A stretch of 64,000 nucleotides of DNA, from assembly GCF_003987655.1 (NCBI RefSeq), contig NZ_NGKC01000004.1, positions 1 through 64,000 of the forward strand, given 5' to 3'. Numbering within the stretch: position 1 is the stretch's first letter; each line of letters starts with the position of its first letter. The notes beneath the pieces were generated by a model. It was not told where the DNA came from. It saw only the letters and a program-made list of their open reading frames with translations, and searched no databases. Below are positions 44,854-56,531 of the stretch, piece by piece. This DNA is from Vagococcus acidifermentans. Lineage in GTDB: Bacteria > Bacillota > Bacilli > Lactobacillales > Vagococcaceae. The translations under genes and the position numbers were made by a program.

Positions 44854-46334
44854 TGTCGATAAGTCAAACCGTTGCCGATTTTGTCACTCTGGCAATTCGT
44901 TCAGGCGGATGGATGGAAATGGACAGAATCTACTTGCAAAATAGAGTACTGGCACTGATTGGCGAGCATGAACAGACACCGGCGGAACCGTCTGTGACGC
45001 CGTGTTCGTCGTTGGAGCTGCTTGACCGGCTGGTCGAACGGGCCAAAACTAATCAGGTGATTTCCGGCACATTGGCTGAGCGGGAGATACTGGAAGGCCA
45101 GCTGATGGATTTGTTAACGCCGCCGCCGTCAGTCGTCAATGCAGTATTTGCCAAACATTATGAAAAAGATAAAAAGCAGGCGACAGATTACTTTTTCGAA
45201 TTGAGCAGGCAAAATGATTATATTAAAACCCGTCAGATTGCTAAAAACATTGTGTACAAGACTCCTTCAACTTATGGGGAACTGGAAATTACCATCAACT
45301 TGTCAAAACCGGAGAAAGATCCGAAAGAGATTGCTCAAAGCAGAAAATTGGAGACTGTCAATTACCCTAAATGCCAGCTGTGTTTTGAAAATGAAGGTTA
45401 CAAAGGCAGAGCGGACTATCCTGCCAGAACGAATCACCGGATTATCCGGATGAATCTTGACGGCGAGAGCTGGGGGTTTCAGTACTCACCTTATGCCTAT
45501 TATAATGAACATGCGATTTTCTTGTCGGAAGAGCACCGGCCGATGGTCATCAATAGGGGCACGTTTCAGCGACTGCTTAAAATCGTGGCGGTGCTCCCTC
45601 ATTATTTTGTCGGCTCCAATGCGGATTTGCCGATTGTCGGAGGGTCCATCCTCTCCCATGATCATTATCAGGGCGGCCATCACACCTTCCCGATGGCTAT
45701 TGCTGAATTGGAGACAACTTTTGACTTGGCGCTATTTCCGGCAGTCTCTTTTGGAATCGTCAAATGGCCGATGTCCGTGATTCGGTTGGAAGGGGAACGC
45801 AGTGAGGACTTGGTCAATGCTGCAGAGTACATCACAGAACAGTGGCGCCGTTATTCTGACTTATCCTTGTCGATTCGCGCATATTCCGAAGATGGTACAC
45901 CGCATCACACGGTCACCCCGATTGCGCGTATGGTGAATGGCAAGTTCCAATTGGATTTGGTGTTGCGGGATAATAATGTTTCTGAAGAATTTCCTGACGG
46001 CATCTTCCATCCTCATCAAGATGTCCACCATATCAAAAAGGAAAATATCGGGCTGATAGAAGTCATGGGCCTGGCTGTTCTGCCGCCGCGTCTGGCGAAA
46101 GAATTAAGCGACGTTCGGGATTACCTGCTCGGAAAATCAGACAACATCGCCGCTTATCATTTGGACTGGGCCAAACGGATGCAGGCAGAGTATCAAATCA
46201 CAGAGGAAAATGCCGAGACAGTGATAAAACAGGAAGTCGGCAAGATTTTTGAGCGCGTGCTCGAAGACGCGGGTGTTTTTAAGCGCGACAAGTCGGGACA
46301 GCAAGGGTTTCAACGGTTTATCAGCACATTATAA
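44853..46334 (+). CDS. galT: Galactose-1-phosphate uridylyltransferase, Firmicutes type
   Basis: About 493 residues, the long Firmicutes-type GalT rather than the short E. coli-type enzyme. The active-site region GGSILSHDHYQGGHHTFPM has the expected His cluster. ATG 44853 shares a base with the galE TAA, with AGGAGG upstream. It exchanges UDP between glucose and galactose 1-phosphates in the Leloir pathway. Confidence 0.94.
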   Translation: MSISQTVADFVTLAIRSGGWMEMDRIYLQNRVLALIGEHEQTPAEPSVTPCSSLELLDRLVERAKTNQVISGTLAEREILEGQLMDLLTPPPSVVNAVFAKHYEKDKKQATDYFFELSRQNDYIKTRQIAKNIVYKTPSTYGELEITINLSKPEKDPKEIAQSRKLETVNYPKCQLCFENEGYKGRADYPARTNHRIIRMNLDGESWGFQYSPYAYYNEHAIFLSEEHRPMVINRGTFQRLLKIVAVLPHYFVGSNADLPIVGGSILSHDHYQGGHHTFPMAIAELETTFDLALFPAVSFGIVKWPMSVIRLEGERSEDLVNAAEYITEQWRRYSDLSLSIRAYSEDGTPHHTVTPIARMVNGKFQLDLVLRDNNVSEEFPDGIFHPHQDVHHIKKENIGLIEVMGLAVLPPRLAKELSDVRDYLLGKSDNIAAYHLDWAKRMQAEYQITEENAETVIKQEVGKIFERVLEDAGVFKRDKSGQQGFQRFISTL

Positions 46335-46346
46335 AGAGGTGAATAA

Positions 46347-47377
<1,031 letters not shown>

Positions 47378-47445
47378 AGAGTGATGCGGCCGGTTGACAG
47401 TCCTGTTATAATAGGCAAAGAAAGCAACGAGCAGGAGATGAGAAA

Positions 47446-47949
47446 ATGACAACAGACCCGACATACTGGATTGACACCTTGCAGCTGGAGCCTCATCCAG
47501 AGGGAGGATATTATAAAGAAATATACCAGTCACCGCAGACGCATGAAACAGCAGATGGACGTGTCAGACCGCTAGCTACGAGCATATATTTTCTACTGAC
47601 CAAAGAAAATCCTTCCCGTTTCCACCGCCTGACAGCAGATGAATTATGGTATTTTCATCAAGGCGACGCATTAACAGTCCATATGATTTATCCGGATGGC
47701 TGTCACGGGACGGTCAGACTCGGCCCGGATGCGGCAAAAGGGGAAGTGCTTCAAGCAGTCGTACCGGCGCAGACGATTTTTGGTTCATGTGTAGAAAACG
47801 GCCAGTTTGCTTTAGTCAGTTGCATGGTGTCGCCGGGGTTTGACTATGCAGACTTTGAATTGTTCACACAGAAGCAACTGCTGGCACTAAACTCTGAACT
47901 GGCACCGCTCATCAAACGGCTGGCTTACGACAAACTGCCAGAAAGATAA
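47446..47949 (+). CDS. Cupin-fold protein (DUF985/cupin_5)
   Basis: Small cupin of 167 residues. The start WIDTLQLEPHPEGGYYKEIYQS and the FHRLTADELWYFHQGDALTVHMI core are diagnostic for the DUF985 family, some members of which bind sugars or metals. CAGGAGATGAG precedes ATG 47446, and TGTTATAAT (47403-47411) is an extended -10. The function is not known. It is a single-gene unit. Confidence 0.82.
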   Translation: MTTDPTYWIDTLQLEPHPEGGYYKEIYQSPQTHETADGRVRPLATSIYFLLTKENPSRFHRLTADELWYFHQGDALTVHMIYPDGCHGTVRLGPDAAKGEVLQAVVPAQTIFGSCVENGQFALVSCMVSPGFDYADFELFTQKQLLALNSELAPLIKRLAYDKLPER

Positions 47950-48118
47950 ACAAGAATTACCGGTGCTGCTTGTCTGCTTCGCATATGGGGCAAAGCAAGC
48001 AGACTGGCGGTCTGACAGAGTGGCGTTTGAGGGAGATACCGGTTTTCATATAGATGGCAAAACAGGCGTCATCTATGCTACAATAAACCAGAATATGATT
48101 TAGAGGGAAGAGTGTGCA

Positions 48119-48847
48119 GTGAAAGTTTTGACGATTGATACATCCAATCAGCTGATGGCGGTTGGTATTGGCATAGACCGGCAACTCATTGGAAGCTATG
48201 TGTCTTCCAGTAAAAATCACAGTGTGACTTTAATGCCTGCGATTGATTTTCTTATGAAGGAAGCTGGCTGGCAGCCGCAAGAAATCGAGCGGATTATTGT
48301 TGCGAAAGGACCGGGTTCTTATACAGGATTAAGAATCGGTGTCACTACTGCAAAAACATTGGCGTGGACACTGGATGCTGAACTGCTGGCCGTGTCCAGT
48401 CTGGCTGTGCTGGCAGCAAACACCGATTCGGCTGCGGAGGACGTCTTGATTGTACCGCTGATGGATGCCCGGCGGAAAAACATATACACAGGTGCCTATC
48501 AGTGGCAGCAGGGACAGCTGGTCAATGTGCTGCCTGACCGTCATGTGTCGTTGGCGGAATGGCTGCAGTTGTTGAAAAAGCAGCCGGTTGACTCTGTCCG
48601 GTTTATCGGGAGAGATGCGCCGCAATTTGCAGGGGATATTTTACTTGATTTCCCCGCTGACAGTTTACCGAACCAGACAGTGCTGCATCAGGTTCAGCCG
48701 GTATCCATGCTGGAATTGGCGGACGATGCCGAGGTGGTCGCAAATATCGGCGGCTTTACACCTGAATATTTGAAACGCGTGGAAGCAGAAGAAAAATGGC
48801 TGGAGGGACATCACGAGGAGCTGACGTCTTATGTTGAAAGAACTTAA
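48119..48847 (+). CDS. tsaB: tRNA threonylcarbamoyladenosine biosynthesis protein TsaB
   Basis: TsaB, 242 residues, partner of TsaD in making the t6A base of tRNA. N-terminal VLTIDTSNQLMAVGI and the motif KGPGSYTGLRIG are characteristic. GTG start at 48119 with GAGGGAAG upstream. It overlaps the following acetyltransferase gene by 17 bp, and tsaD follows two genes later. Confidence 0.92.
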   Translation: MKVLTIDTSNQLMAVGIGIDRQLIGSYVSSSKNHSVTLMPAIDFLMKEAGWQPQEIERIIVAKGPGSYTGLRIGVTTAKTLAWTLDAELLAVSSLAVLAANTDSAAEDVLIVPLMDARRKNIYTGAYQWQQGQLVNVLPDRHVSLAEWLQLLKKQPVDSVRFIGRDAPQFAGDILLDFPADSLPNQTVLHQVQPVSMLELADDAEVVANIGGFTPEYLKRVEAEEKWLEGHHEELTSYVERT

Positions 48848-49376
48848 TTTTTTCTCAGTGGCACACGAGTATCACCAGAAAACAGTCACACTCGATCAGC
48901 GCACGCTGACGATTCGGCGTGCCATGACGCAGGATGTGCGGGGGATTATCGCGTTGTTGAAAGATGTTTACAGCGGCAGGTCTCCATGGGGGACCTCCAT
49001 TGTCTGGATGGAAATCAACCGCATAAAAACCAGCCTGTATCTTGTGGTTGAGGATGAACAGATGATTGTCGGCGTTGTGGGATTGCGTATCGGACAAAAA
49101 GATGCGCACATCACCAATATTGCCGTTATGCGGCAATATCAGGGCAAAGGCATCGGTAAGCTGTTGATGCTGGAGATTGGCCGTTACGCGCTGCAAAAAG
49201 AGTGCGATACCCTGTCTCTGGAAGTCAGACAGTCTAATCAAACGGCGCAAAACTTGTACCGTCAGCTGGGGTTTGAAACACGCGGTGTCAAGAAAAGATA
49301 TTACCACGATAATTTTGAGGATGCGCTGGATATGGTTTGCCGCTTGAAGGGGGCAACCCGCCGTGTATTTCAATAA
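48831..49376 (+). CDS. rimI: RimI-type N-acetyltransferase
   Basis: GNAT acetyltransferase of 181 residues. The acetyl-CoA loop is RQYQGKGIGKLLM, with NIAV before it and YRQLGFE near the C terminus, as in RimI. An extra N-terminal stretch of about 28 residues precedes the GNAT core. GAGGAG within tsaB serves as RBS. It may acetylate ribosomal protein S18 or another target. Confidence 0.82.
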   Translation: MLKELNFFSVAHEYHQKTVTLDQRTLTIRRAMTQDVRGIIALLKDVYSGRSPWGTSIVWMEINRIKTSLYLVVEDEQMIVGVVGLRIGQKDAHITNIAVMRQYQGKGIGKLLMLEIGRYALQKECDTLSLEVRQSNQTAQNLYRQLGFETRGVKKRYYHDNFEDALDMVCRLKGATRRVFQ

Positions 49377-49824
49377 ATCAGCCGGCAATTTGCCGGCATT
49401 TGCAAGGGCGCTCTTTTTGGTTAGCGCTGAAGCTTATCCGACGGGTTCTCCTTGGACAGAAAAGCAGTTTTTAGAGCATTTGTTGCAACATGGCAGTCAT
49501 TATTTTTTTGTCCTGAAAGCAGGGGCTGTCGTCGGCTATCTCGGCATTCAGACAGTACTTGACGAAAGCGAGATAATGAATTTCGCCGTGTTGCCGTCCT
49601 ATAAAAGGCTCGGACTAGGCAAACAATTAATGGCCGAGTGTGTTTCTTTTTTAAAACAGGAAGCTGTCCAGACGCTTTTCCTTGAAGTCAGGGAAGGAAA
49701 CATAGCGGCACTCAATTTTTATAAAAGAAATGGATTTAAGAAAATCGGCAGCCGAAGCGGTTATTATCACCATCCGGTGGAGGATGCCGTTTTGATGTCT
49801 TTGAACATACAGGAAGTGACATAA
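49363..49824 (+). CDS. Second RimI-like GNAT acetyltransferase
   Basis: GNAT protein of 153 residues with the acetyl-CoA loop [13 protein letters not shown] and [14 protein letters not shown]. It starts at GTG 49363, overlapping the previous gene by 14 bp, with AGGGGG upstream, and its stop overlaps tsaD by 1 bp. The tandem RimI-like pair between tsaB and tsaD suggests that the two have distinct targets. Confidence 0.8.
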   Translation: MYFNKSAGNLPAFARALFLVSAEAYPTGSPWTEKQFLEHLLQHGSHYFFVLKAGAVVGYLGIQTVLDESEIMNFAVLPSYKRLGLGKQLMAECVSFLKQEAVQTLFLEVREGNIAALNFYKRNGFKKIGSRSGYYHHPVEDAVLMSLNIQEVT

Positions 49825-50855
49825 TGGAATTATTTAACAATAAAGAACGGAAACTTATTTTGGCTGTGGAGAGCAGTTGTGATGAAACGAGTGTGGCGGT
49901 AGTTGAGGACGCAACGAAGATATTGTCGAACATTGTGGCTTCCCAAGTGTTGAGCCATAAACGGTTCGGCGGCGTCGTTCCCGAGGTTGCCAGCCGCCAT
50001 CATGTGGAGCAAATCATTTTCTGCATGGAAGAAGCACTTGAAGAAGCCGGCGTCGACGCTGCTGACCTCGGGGCGGTTGCTGTGACGTTTGGACCGGGCC
50101 TGGTCGGGGCGCTGTTAATCGGTATCACGGCGGCCAAAGCATTTGCGTGGGCTCATCAACTGCCGCTGATACCGGTCAACCATATGGCCGGCCATATTTA
50201 TGCGGCCCAGTTTTCTCATCAGCTGGAATTTCCGCTGATGGCACTGCTCGTCAGCGGCGGTCATACGGAATTGGTATTGATGCCTGAGCACGGGGAATAT
50301 CAAATAATCGGCGAAACACGCGATGACGCGGCGGGGGAAGCATATGACAAAGTCGGCCGTGTGATGGGCCTTAGTTATCCAAGCGGCAAGGAAATTGATG
50401 AACTGGCGCACTTGGGAGAAGATGTTTACCATTTTCCGCGAGCCATGTTGAAAGAAGATAATTATGATTTCAGTTTCAGCGGCTTGAAAAGCGCCTTTAT
50501 CAATCTGGTGCATAATGCAGAACAAAGAGGGCAGACACTGGACAAAAAGGATTTGGCTGCGAGTTTTCAGCAGAGTGTGATTGATGTCCTCGTCGGCAAA
50601 ACAGTTCGCGCGTGCGAAGCGTATCAGGTTAAACAGCTCGTCGTTGCCGGCGGTGTCGCCGCCAACAAGGGGCTGCGGACACACATGGCGGCAGTCATGT
50701 CCGAACGTCTGCCGGAAGTGACGCTGGTCATTCCTGAGCTGAAGCTTTGCGGCGATAATGCTGCCATGATTGGTGCAGCCGCCTTCGTAGAGGCAGACAA
50801 ACAGCGTTTTGCAGACGGTCATTTGAATGCTGTTCCGGGAGCGACTTTGTGTTAA
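49824..50855 (+). CDS. tsaD: tRNA N6-threonylcarbamoyltransferase
   Basis: TsaD (Gcp), 343 residues, transfers threonylcarbamoyl to A37 of tRNA. Motifs [16 protein letters not shown], the metal-binding His pair in NHMAGHIYA and the C-terminal [13 protein letters not shown] are present. The ATG overlaps the preceding stop. It forms the t6A complex with TsaB encoded upstream; tsaE is not in the window. Confidence 0.96.
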   Translation: MELFNNKERKLILAVESSCDETSVAVVEDATKILSNIVASQVLSHKRFGGVVPEVASRHHVEQIIFCMEEALEEAGVDAADLGAVAVTFGPGLVGALLIGITAAKAFAWAHQLPLIPVNHMAGHIYAAQFSHQLEFPLMALLVSGGHTELVLMPEHGEYQIIGETRDDAAGEAYDKVGRVMGLSYPSGKEIDELAHLGEDVYHFPRAMLKEDNYDFSFSGLKSAFINLVHNAEQRGQTLDKKDLAASFQQSVIDVLVGKTVRACEAYQVKQLVVAGGVAANKGLRTHMAAVMSERLPEVTLVIPELKLCGDNAAMIGAAAFVEADKQRFADGHLNAVPGATLC

Positions 50856-50968
50856 AGCAGTCGGTAAATCGTCTTTTTTTGCGGTATCAGCAGCATCGCT
50901 TGAAAAAAACCGGGAAAAAAGAGAAAATAAATAGATGTATATTTTATGAATGGTTGGAGAGAGTATCT

Positions 50969-51772
50969 ATGAATAATAATGCGCCCATTGGTTTTATGGA
51001 TTCCGGAGTCGGCGGTCTGACAGTTGTTCGGGAAGCATTGAAGCAGCTGCCGAACGAAACGCTGTATTACCTCGGCGACTCTGCGCGATGTCCGTACGGT
51101 CCCAGACCGGCTGAGCAGGTGCTCGAATATACTTGGGAAATGACGCGTTTTTTGATGCGCCATCAGGTGAAGATGCTGGTGATTGCCTGTAACACGGCAA
51201 CGGCCGTCGCTTTGCCGGAAATCAAACGCAGTCTGCCTATCCCTGTTTTGGGTGTCATCTCTCCGGGGACAAGAGCAGCTTTGAAGTCGACCCGCAACAA
51301 TCAAGTCGGAGTCATCGGCACGGAGATCACTGTCACGAGCGGTGCTTATTCGACCGCATTGCAGCAGAAGTCTCCCCAAACAACGGTTTTGGAGCAGGCG
51401 TGTCCCAAGTTTGTGCCAATCGTTGAAAGTAAACAGTATGAAAGCCCAATAGCCCGTAAAATTGTCCGTGACACATTGAAACCGCTGAAAGATACAGCGA
51501 TTGATACATTGGTTCTCGGCTGTACGCATTATCCTTTACTGCGTCCGCTGATTCAGGAGGAAATGGGGAGCGGCGTCACTTTGATTGATTCCGGAGCTGA
51601 AGCAATCAGCGAAGTCAGTATGCTGCTTGATTATTACGAGTTGTCAGCGAAGCCGGCCGAGCAGCTGCCGGACCACCGTTTTTTTACGACGGGGTCGAAA
51701 AATATTTTTGAAACAATCACAAAAGACTGGCTTGGTCTGGATAAATTGAATGTAACTAAAATAGATTTATAA
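50969..51772 (+). CDS. murI: Glutamate racemase
   Basis: Makes D-glutamate for peptidoglycan, 267 residues. The two catalytic cysteines are in CNTATAVAL and LGCTHYPLL, with [13 protein letters not shown] at the start. ATG 50969 follows TTGGAGAGAG; the open frame back to 50849 is not protein-like. It begins a run with rph-rdgB and a phosphodiesterase gene, an order common in Lactobacillales. Confidence 0.95.
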   Translation: MNNNAPIGFMDSGVGGLTVVREALKQLPNETLYYLGDSARCPYGPRPAEQVLEYTWEMTRFLMRHQVKMLVIACNTATAVALPEIKRSLPIPVLGVISPGTRAALKSTRNNQVGVIGTEITVTSGAYSTALQQKSPQTTVLEQACPKFVPIVESKQYESPIARKIVRDTLKPLKDTAIDTLVLGCTHYPLLRPLIQEEMGSGVTLIDSGAEAISEVSMLLDYYELSAKPAEQLPDHRFFTTGSKNIFETITKDWLGLDKLNVTKIDL

Positions 51773-51788
51773 AATGGTGGGGGAGCTT

Positions 51789-53162
51789 ATGACAAGACAT
51801 GACAAGAGAGAAACTGATGAGTTGAGACCTGTCACACTTGACGTCAATGTGCTGAAGTATCCGGAAGGTTCGGTGTTCATTGCCCTTGGCGAGACAAAAG
51901 TGATTTGTACAGCGTCTATTGAAGAAAAGGTGCCGCCGTTTTTAGCAAACAGCGGGACCGGCTGGGTTACAGCTGAATATAGTATGCTGCCGCGCGCGAC
52001 AGCTACCCGCAATCGCCGTGAAAGCAGCCGCGGCAAGCTTTCCGGCAGGACGATGGAGATACAGCGCTTGATCGGCCGTTCGCTGAGAGCAGTCATTGAT
52101 TTGTCCAAGCTGGGTGAACGCGCCATTATCATTGACTGCGATGTGATTCAGGCAGATGGCGGAACACGGACGGCAAGCATTACAGGTGCCTTTGCCGCCT
52201 TAAAACTGGCTGTCGACTACTTGCTGCGGCAAGGAAAAATTACTGAGGATCCAATCAAGGAATGGTTAGCAGCAGTCAGCGTTGGTATGCTGCCTGATGG
52301 CCAGTGTGTACTGGACCTTGATTATGAGGAGGACGTTCAAGCAGATGTGGACATGAATCTGGTCATGACCGAATCCGGAAATTTTGTCGAAATTCAAGGA
52401 ACTGGCGAAGAAGCGACGTTTTCAAATGAACAGCTGGCAGAAATGCTGGCTCTCGGAAAGCGGGGTATCACTCAGTTGATTCAGAAACAAAGACAAGTAC
52501 TTCAAGCACCGGCTGAACAGCCGCGAACAGCTGGGAAAGAACTGCTGATAGCAACTAAAAATCCGGGTAAGGCCAAAGAATTTGAAGCCATTTTTGCAGC
52601 AGAGGGCTACACTGTCAAAACACTGCTGGATTATCCGGAAATTGCTGAAGTGGAAGAAACAGGAACGACGTTTGAAGAAAATGCCCGTCTGAAAGCTGAA
52701 ACAATTGCCAATCAGCTGCATCAGCTGGTGTTGGCAGATGATTCCGGTCTGCAGGTGGATGCACTTGACGGGGACCCGGGTGTTTTTTCCGCCAGATATG
52801 CGGGAGAGCCTAAAAACGACGCGGCAAACAACGCCAAATTGCTCCACGAGCTGACCGGAGTGCCGATGGACAAACGGACAGCGCGGTTCCACTGTACACT
52901 CGCTCTGGCCTATCCCGGAAAAGACTCGTTGATTGCCACCGGCGAATTGGCAGGACTTATCAGCGGTATTCCAAGAGGGGACGGAGGCTTCGGCTATGAT
53001 CCGCTGTTTTATCTGCCTGACGAGGACAAAACAGTGGCGGAAATTTCGCCGGTACTGAAAAACAAAATCAGCCACCGGGCGAAAGCGATTCAACAGTTAT
53101 CTCAGGAATTAAAGCAGTGGCTGGAGGATGAAACAAATCATGAAATATCTGGTAGTAAGTGA
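51789..53162 (+). CDS. rph-rdgB: RNase PH / XTP-dITP diphosphatase fusion
   Basis: Two-domain protein of about 457 residues. Residues 1-245 are RNase PH ([46 protein letters not shown]), which trims tRNA 3' ends. Residues about 255-457 are the RdgB/Ham1 house-cleaning pyrophosphatase ([43 protein letters not shown]). The linker is only about 15 residues. ATG 51789 has GGGGGAG close upstream; ATG 51774 is an alternative. It overlaps the next gene by 23 bp. Confidence 0.93.
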   Translation: MTRHDKRETDELRPVTLDVNVLKYPEGSVFIALGETKVICTASIEEKVPPFLANSGTGWVTAEYSMLPRATATRNRRESSRGKLSGRTMEIQRLIGRSLRAVIDLSKLGERAIIIDCDVIQADGGTRTASITGAFAALKLAVDYLLRQGKITEDPIKEWLAAVSVGMLPDGQCVLDLDYEEDVQADVDMNLVMTESGNFVEIQGTGEEATFSNEQLAEMLALGKRGITQLIQKQRQVLQAPAEQPRTAGKELLIATKNPGKAKEFEAIFAAEGYTVKTLLDYPEIAEVEETGTTFEENARLKAETIANQLHQLVLADDSGLQVDALDGDPGVFSARYAGEPKNDAANNAKLLHELTGVPMDKRTARFHCTLALAYPGKDSLIATGELAGLISGIPRGDGGFGYDPLFYLPDEDKTVAEISPVLKNKISHRAKAIQQLSQELKQWLEDETNHEISGSK

Positions 53163-53658
53163 TAATCACGGGGACAGAGGCATTTTGACCGATTTGCTCA
53201 ACACATATCAGGGGAAAGTTGACTACATGTTTCATTGCGGCGATTCGGAATTATCTTCGACGGATGACTTGTGGCAGCATTTCCATGTGGTCAAAGGTAA
53301 TACTGATTATGCCGACGATTTTCCGCTGACACAAACGGTAGATACTGGCATGGACAAAGTGTTTTTGACACACGGCCACCGGTACAGCGTCAATATGACA
53401 TTAGGCGATTTGATGTTTGCCGCAGCTGAAGTCGATGCGGATATTTGTCTGTTCGGTCATACGCATAAATTAGGGGTTGAGATGATGGGCGATGTGCTGT
53501 ATTTGAATCCCGGCAGCATTTTGTCGCCGCGCGGAGCATATCGGCATCTTAGGACATACGCCATTATTGAGAGTTTGCCTGACAGTTATGAGGTATCTTA
53601 CTATACAAGAAATCATCAAGAAGCGGCTGAGTTGCGACGGACGTTTCTGAAAAAATAG
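53140..53658 (+). CDS. YfcE/MJ0936-like metallophosphoesterase
   Basis: Phosphodiesterase of 172 residues. Metal-binding motifs occur in order: SDNHGD, CGDSE, KGNTD, THGHRY and GHTHK, plus YLNPGS. ATG 53140 gives the usual N terminus [15 protein letters not shown] 53128 immediately follows GGAGG and is less likely. It overlaps the rph-rdgB 3' end. Physiological substrate unknown. Confidence 0.88.
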   Translation: MKYLVVSDNHGDRGILTDLLNTYQGKVDYMFHCGDSELSSTDDLWQHFHVVKGNTDYADDFPLTQTVDTGMDKVFLTHGHRYSVNMTLGDLMFAAAEVDADICLFGHTHKLGVEMMGDVLYLNPGSILSPRGAYRHLRTYAIIESLPDSYEVSYYTRNHQEAAELRRTFLKK

Positions 53659-53798
53659 CGCGGCGTTCGTTCGAGAGGCACCCGGAAGGTAATTAAGATT
53701 TTTCTAATTTAACTCAAAAAAACTTGGAATGCCGTTTTTTCTGCTGATTTTATTGTAAAATAGGGATGGACGAATGAAATGAAATTGGAGGCAATCCG

Positions 53799-54302
53799 AT
53801 GATAGGAAATGCGGTACAAGAACTGTTACTTGAAAATGAAGAGTCGTTGATGATTGACGGTGAAAATGTCGCTACGCTTCTGGATACGCATCCGCTGGAC
53901 CATGCACTGTTAGTGTTGACCAATATCGGTTATAGTAAAATTCCGGTTTTAGACAGCGAAGGCAGATATGTCGGGTTGATCAGTCTGTCTGCGGTGGTGG
54001 AAGCCATGTTCAACACGACAGATATCGAACCCGGGCGCTTGGCGGATTTTAAAGTTGCAGACGTCATGGAAGAATGCCGGACAGCAGTCAAACTGCCGGT
54101 GAATATAGAAAAAGTATTGAACCTGCTTGTGAATGATAACTTTGTGGTTGTGACAGACGGCAACGATACCTTCGCCGGAATCATCACCCGGAGGGAAATC
54201 CTCAAAGCAGTCAACCATACGGTTCACGAGCTTGAAACCCGTTACCATGTGACTGAAAAGACACCGGTAGTAAAAGTCAAACAAGCTCAGAAAATCAGCT
54301 GA
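53799..54302 (+). CDS. cbpB: CBS-domain protein, CbpB/DarB (YkuL) family
   Basis: Two CBS domains in 167 residues (about 15-75 and 85-145), with a YSKIPVLDSEGRYVGLISLS core. The family includes the c-di-AMP receptors CbpB of Listeria and DarB of Bacillus, which link potassium and (p)ppGpp signalling. GGAGG precedes ATG 53799. It lies 26 bp before the M20 deacetylase gene. Confidence 0.8.
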   Translation: MIGNAVQELLLENEESLMIDGENVATLLDTHPLDHALLVLTNIGYSKIPVLDSEGRYVGLISLSAVVEAMFNTTDIEPGRLADFKVADVMEECRTAVKLPVNIEKVLNLLVNDNFVVVTDGNDTFAGIITRREILKAVNHTVHELETRYHVTEKTPVVKVKQAQKIS

Positions 54303-54328
54303 GACAAGCAACGAAAGAAGGATGATAC

Positions 54329-55471
54329 ATGGTTCTTTGGTCGGAAAAAGCGCTGATTGAATTGAGAAGGGCGCTGCATCAGATACCTGAGATAGGGCTT
54401 GAAGAACATCAGACACAGGCATTTCTGCTGTCAGCCATCAACCGGCTGCCTCAAGCTAAACTGACGATTAAAAAGTGGCGGACAGGTATCGTTGTCAAAG
54501 TTTCAGGTTCTGCGCCGGACAAGACGATCGGCTGGCGCACAGATATAGATGGTCTGCCGATGACCGAAGAGACAGGGCTGCCGTTTGAGTCGATTCATGA
54601 GGGACGGATGCACGCATGCGGCCATGATATCCATATGGCGGTGGCATTGGGCTTGCTGGATTATTGTGTGCACACAGAGCTGAAAAACGATATTTTATTT
54701 ATTTTTCAGCCGGCAGAAGAAAATGTCGCAGGCGGCAAATTGATGTTCGACAGCGGTGTTGTCGATGCTTGGCTTCCTGATGAAATCTACGCGCTGCATG
54801 TTGCACCTTGGCTGCCGGCAGGTATGGTCAGTACGAAAGCAGGGCCGCTGTTTGCCGGCGATGCCACTTTAAACATACAGTTTCGCGGTGCGGACGGACA
54901 TGGCGGACATCCCCATGAGGCAAATGACATGATTATCGCAGTGACAGCTTTTATTCAGCAAGTCCAGACGATTTTGAGCCGCAATGTCAATCCGATGGAT
55001 GAGGCAGTCATTACATTCGGCGAACTGCACGCCGGAAAAGCTGAAAATATTATTACCGGCGAAGCACAGCTGAAAGGCACTGCGCGGGCGTTAAAACCGG
55101 CTGTACATGATATGATTGAACAGCGCATGCGCGAAATCGGTGACGGAATTGCCAACTCCTTTCAATGCCGGGTCAACGTCGGGTTTGACCGTATCGGGTA
55201 TGAACCGGTCGTCAACCATCCGGACTTGACAGAGCAGTTTATCCGCTTTGTGGCCGAAGAACGGAAGCATCCGTTTATTTTGAGCGAACCGAACATGACA
55301 TGTGAAGATTTTGGCTACTGGCTGACGAAGATACCCGGCACTATGTTTTGGTTGGGGGTCGACAGTCCGTATGGTCTTCACAACAGTCGGATGGCTCCGG
55401 ATGAGCGTTCGATTCAGCAGGCTGTTGATTTGCTTGCTGCCTATTTTACCAAGCGGGATGACTCAATATAA
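54329..55471 (+). CDS. M20 amidohydrolase, probable N-acetyldiaminopimelate deacetylase
   Basis: Metal-dependent deacylase of 380 residues. Ligands appear in HACGHDIHM, PAEENVAGG and the lid-domain GADGHGGHPHEANDM. Length and context (next to a ykuL-like gene) fit YkuR/DapL, the last step of acetylated lysine/diaminopimelate synthesis. Other M20 amidohydrolases share these motifs, so the substrate is not certain. AAGGATG precedes ATG 54329. Confidence 0.75.
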   Translation: MVLWSEKALIELRRALHQIPEIGLEEHQTQAFLLSAINRLPQAKLTIKKWRTGIVVKVSGSAPDKTIGWRTDIDGLPMTEETGLPFESIHEGRMHACGHDIHMAVALGLLDYCVHTELKNDILFIFQPAEENVAGGKLMFDSGVVDAWLPDEIYALHVAPWLPAGMVSTKAGPLFAGDATLNIQFRGADGHGGHPHEANDMIIAVTAFIQQVQTILSRNVNPMDEAVITFGELHAGKAENIITGEAQLKGTARALKPAVHDMIEQRMREIGDGIANSFQCRVNVGFDRIGYEPVVNHPDLTEQFIRFVAEERKHPFILSEPNMTCEDFGYWLTKIPGTMFWLGVDSPYGLHNSRMAPDERSIQQAVDLLAAYFTKRDDSI

Positions 55472-55473
55472 TG

Positions 55474-55515
55474 TAAAAAAACCAATGAGAACAGAAAGTC
55501 TCATTGGTTTTTTTT
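55474..55515. terminator. Bidirectional terminator
   Basis: CCAATGAGA (55482-55490) pairs with TCTCATTGG (55499-55507), flanked by A and T runs, between two convergent genes. Confidence 0.88.
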
Positions 55516-56407
55516 ACACTTTCAAATTCAGCGGCGACTCAGGTATCATAATGCCGGATTGAGTCAATGCGGTGACGTAAGCTGTCATGAACTCGGTTTT
55601 AATCTTTGCTTGAGACCCGCTCAGCACGAACATTTCCGTCCGGAAAGCAAATGTCCCGTTGCCAAGGTCAACCAGTCCGATGACATTCGGCTGCGATTTG
55701 ATTTCGCTATAGTCAGCCAGTTTCTCTTCATTCACTGTCTGAAGAATGTGCTTGATGTGTTCCAGGTCTTCATCGGGTTTTATCCGAATGTCGATGACCA
55801 GGCGCAAATTGCCCCGGGAAAGATTGCTGACAATCAGTATCTCGCGATTCGGAATAAAATGAAGCGTTCCGTCAAAACTTTTTATTTGCGTGGTCCTTAG
55901 CCCGATTGTCGAGACAGTGCCTTCGATGTTGTCGATAATCACATGGTCTCCCACGTCAAGCTGACTTTCAAGAATGAGGAAAAAGCCGGTGATGACATCG
56001 TTAATGAAGCCTTGCGCGCCTAAGCCAATCGCAATCCCGGCAATCCCCGCACCGGCTATCAGCGAACCGACTGGCACGCCGATGACTGTCAGTACTGAAT
56101 ACGCCCAGACGAAAATCAAAAAATATTGGAAGAAGTTATGCGACAGTGTATACAGCGTCTGCAGACGGCGTTCGCTGAAGTCCTGCTTGATGTTATGTTT
56201 TTGGAACATTTTTTTCAGAATATTCGTGCCGATTTTTCTGACAATCAGCAATAAGACACAAATCAAAATAATGATGACTGTTTTTGAAACAGCGAGGGAA
56301 ATCAGATTGTTCCAGTCGATGTTTTGCCAGTATCTGGAAAAGGCATTCAGCTGTTTGCCTGTTTCGCTGACGATACCGGACTCAGTCGTTGAAAGTAATA
56401 TGGACAC
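55514..56407 (-). CDS. mscS: Small-conductance mechanosensitive channel
   Basis: MscS-family channel of 297 residues protecting against osmotic down-shock. Three hydrophobic segments are followed by the pore helix and beta domain: GIAIGLGAQGFINDVITGF, then DVGDHVIIDNIEGTVSTIG and HFIPNREI. GTG start at 56407 with AAGGAG 10 nt upstream. Single gene, divergent from the DUF948 gene. Confidence 0.92.
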   Translation of the reverse strand: MSILLSTTESGIVSETGKQLNAFSRYWQNIDWNNLISLAVSKTVIIILICVLLLIVRKIGTNILKKMFQKHNIKQDFSERRLQTLYTLSHNFFQYFLIFVWAYSVLTVIGVPVGSLIAGAGIAGIAIGLGAQGFINDVITGFFLILESQLDVGDHVIIDNIEGTVSTIGLRTTQIKSFDGTLHFIPNREILIVSNLSRGNLRLVIDIRIKPDEDLEHIKHILQTVNEEKLADYSEIKSQPNVIGLVDLGNGTFAFRTEMFVLSGSQAKIKTEFMTAYVTALTQSGIMIPESPLNLKV

Positions 56408-56531
56408 AGAAAACGAACTCCTTTGCTTGAGATTGCCAGTCTATTGTATCATGTTTTAATTAATAATTGAGAAATTTTTAAGGAAATGTTATTCTAAAGA
56501 AAAGCGGTTTGTCGAAAGGAAGATGATAAAT

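Noticed and set aside
47974-48007. GTCTGCTT/AAGCAGAC hairpin after the cupin gene
   Set aside because: The loop is long and no T run follows, so a terminator call is not supported.
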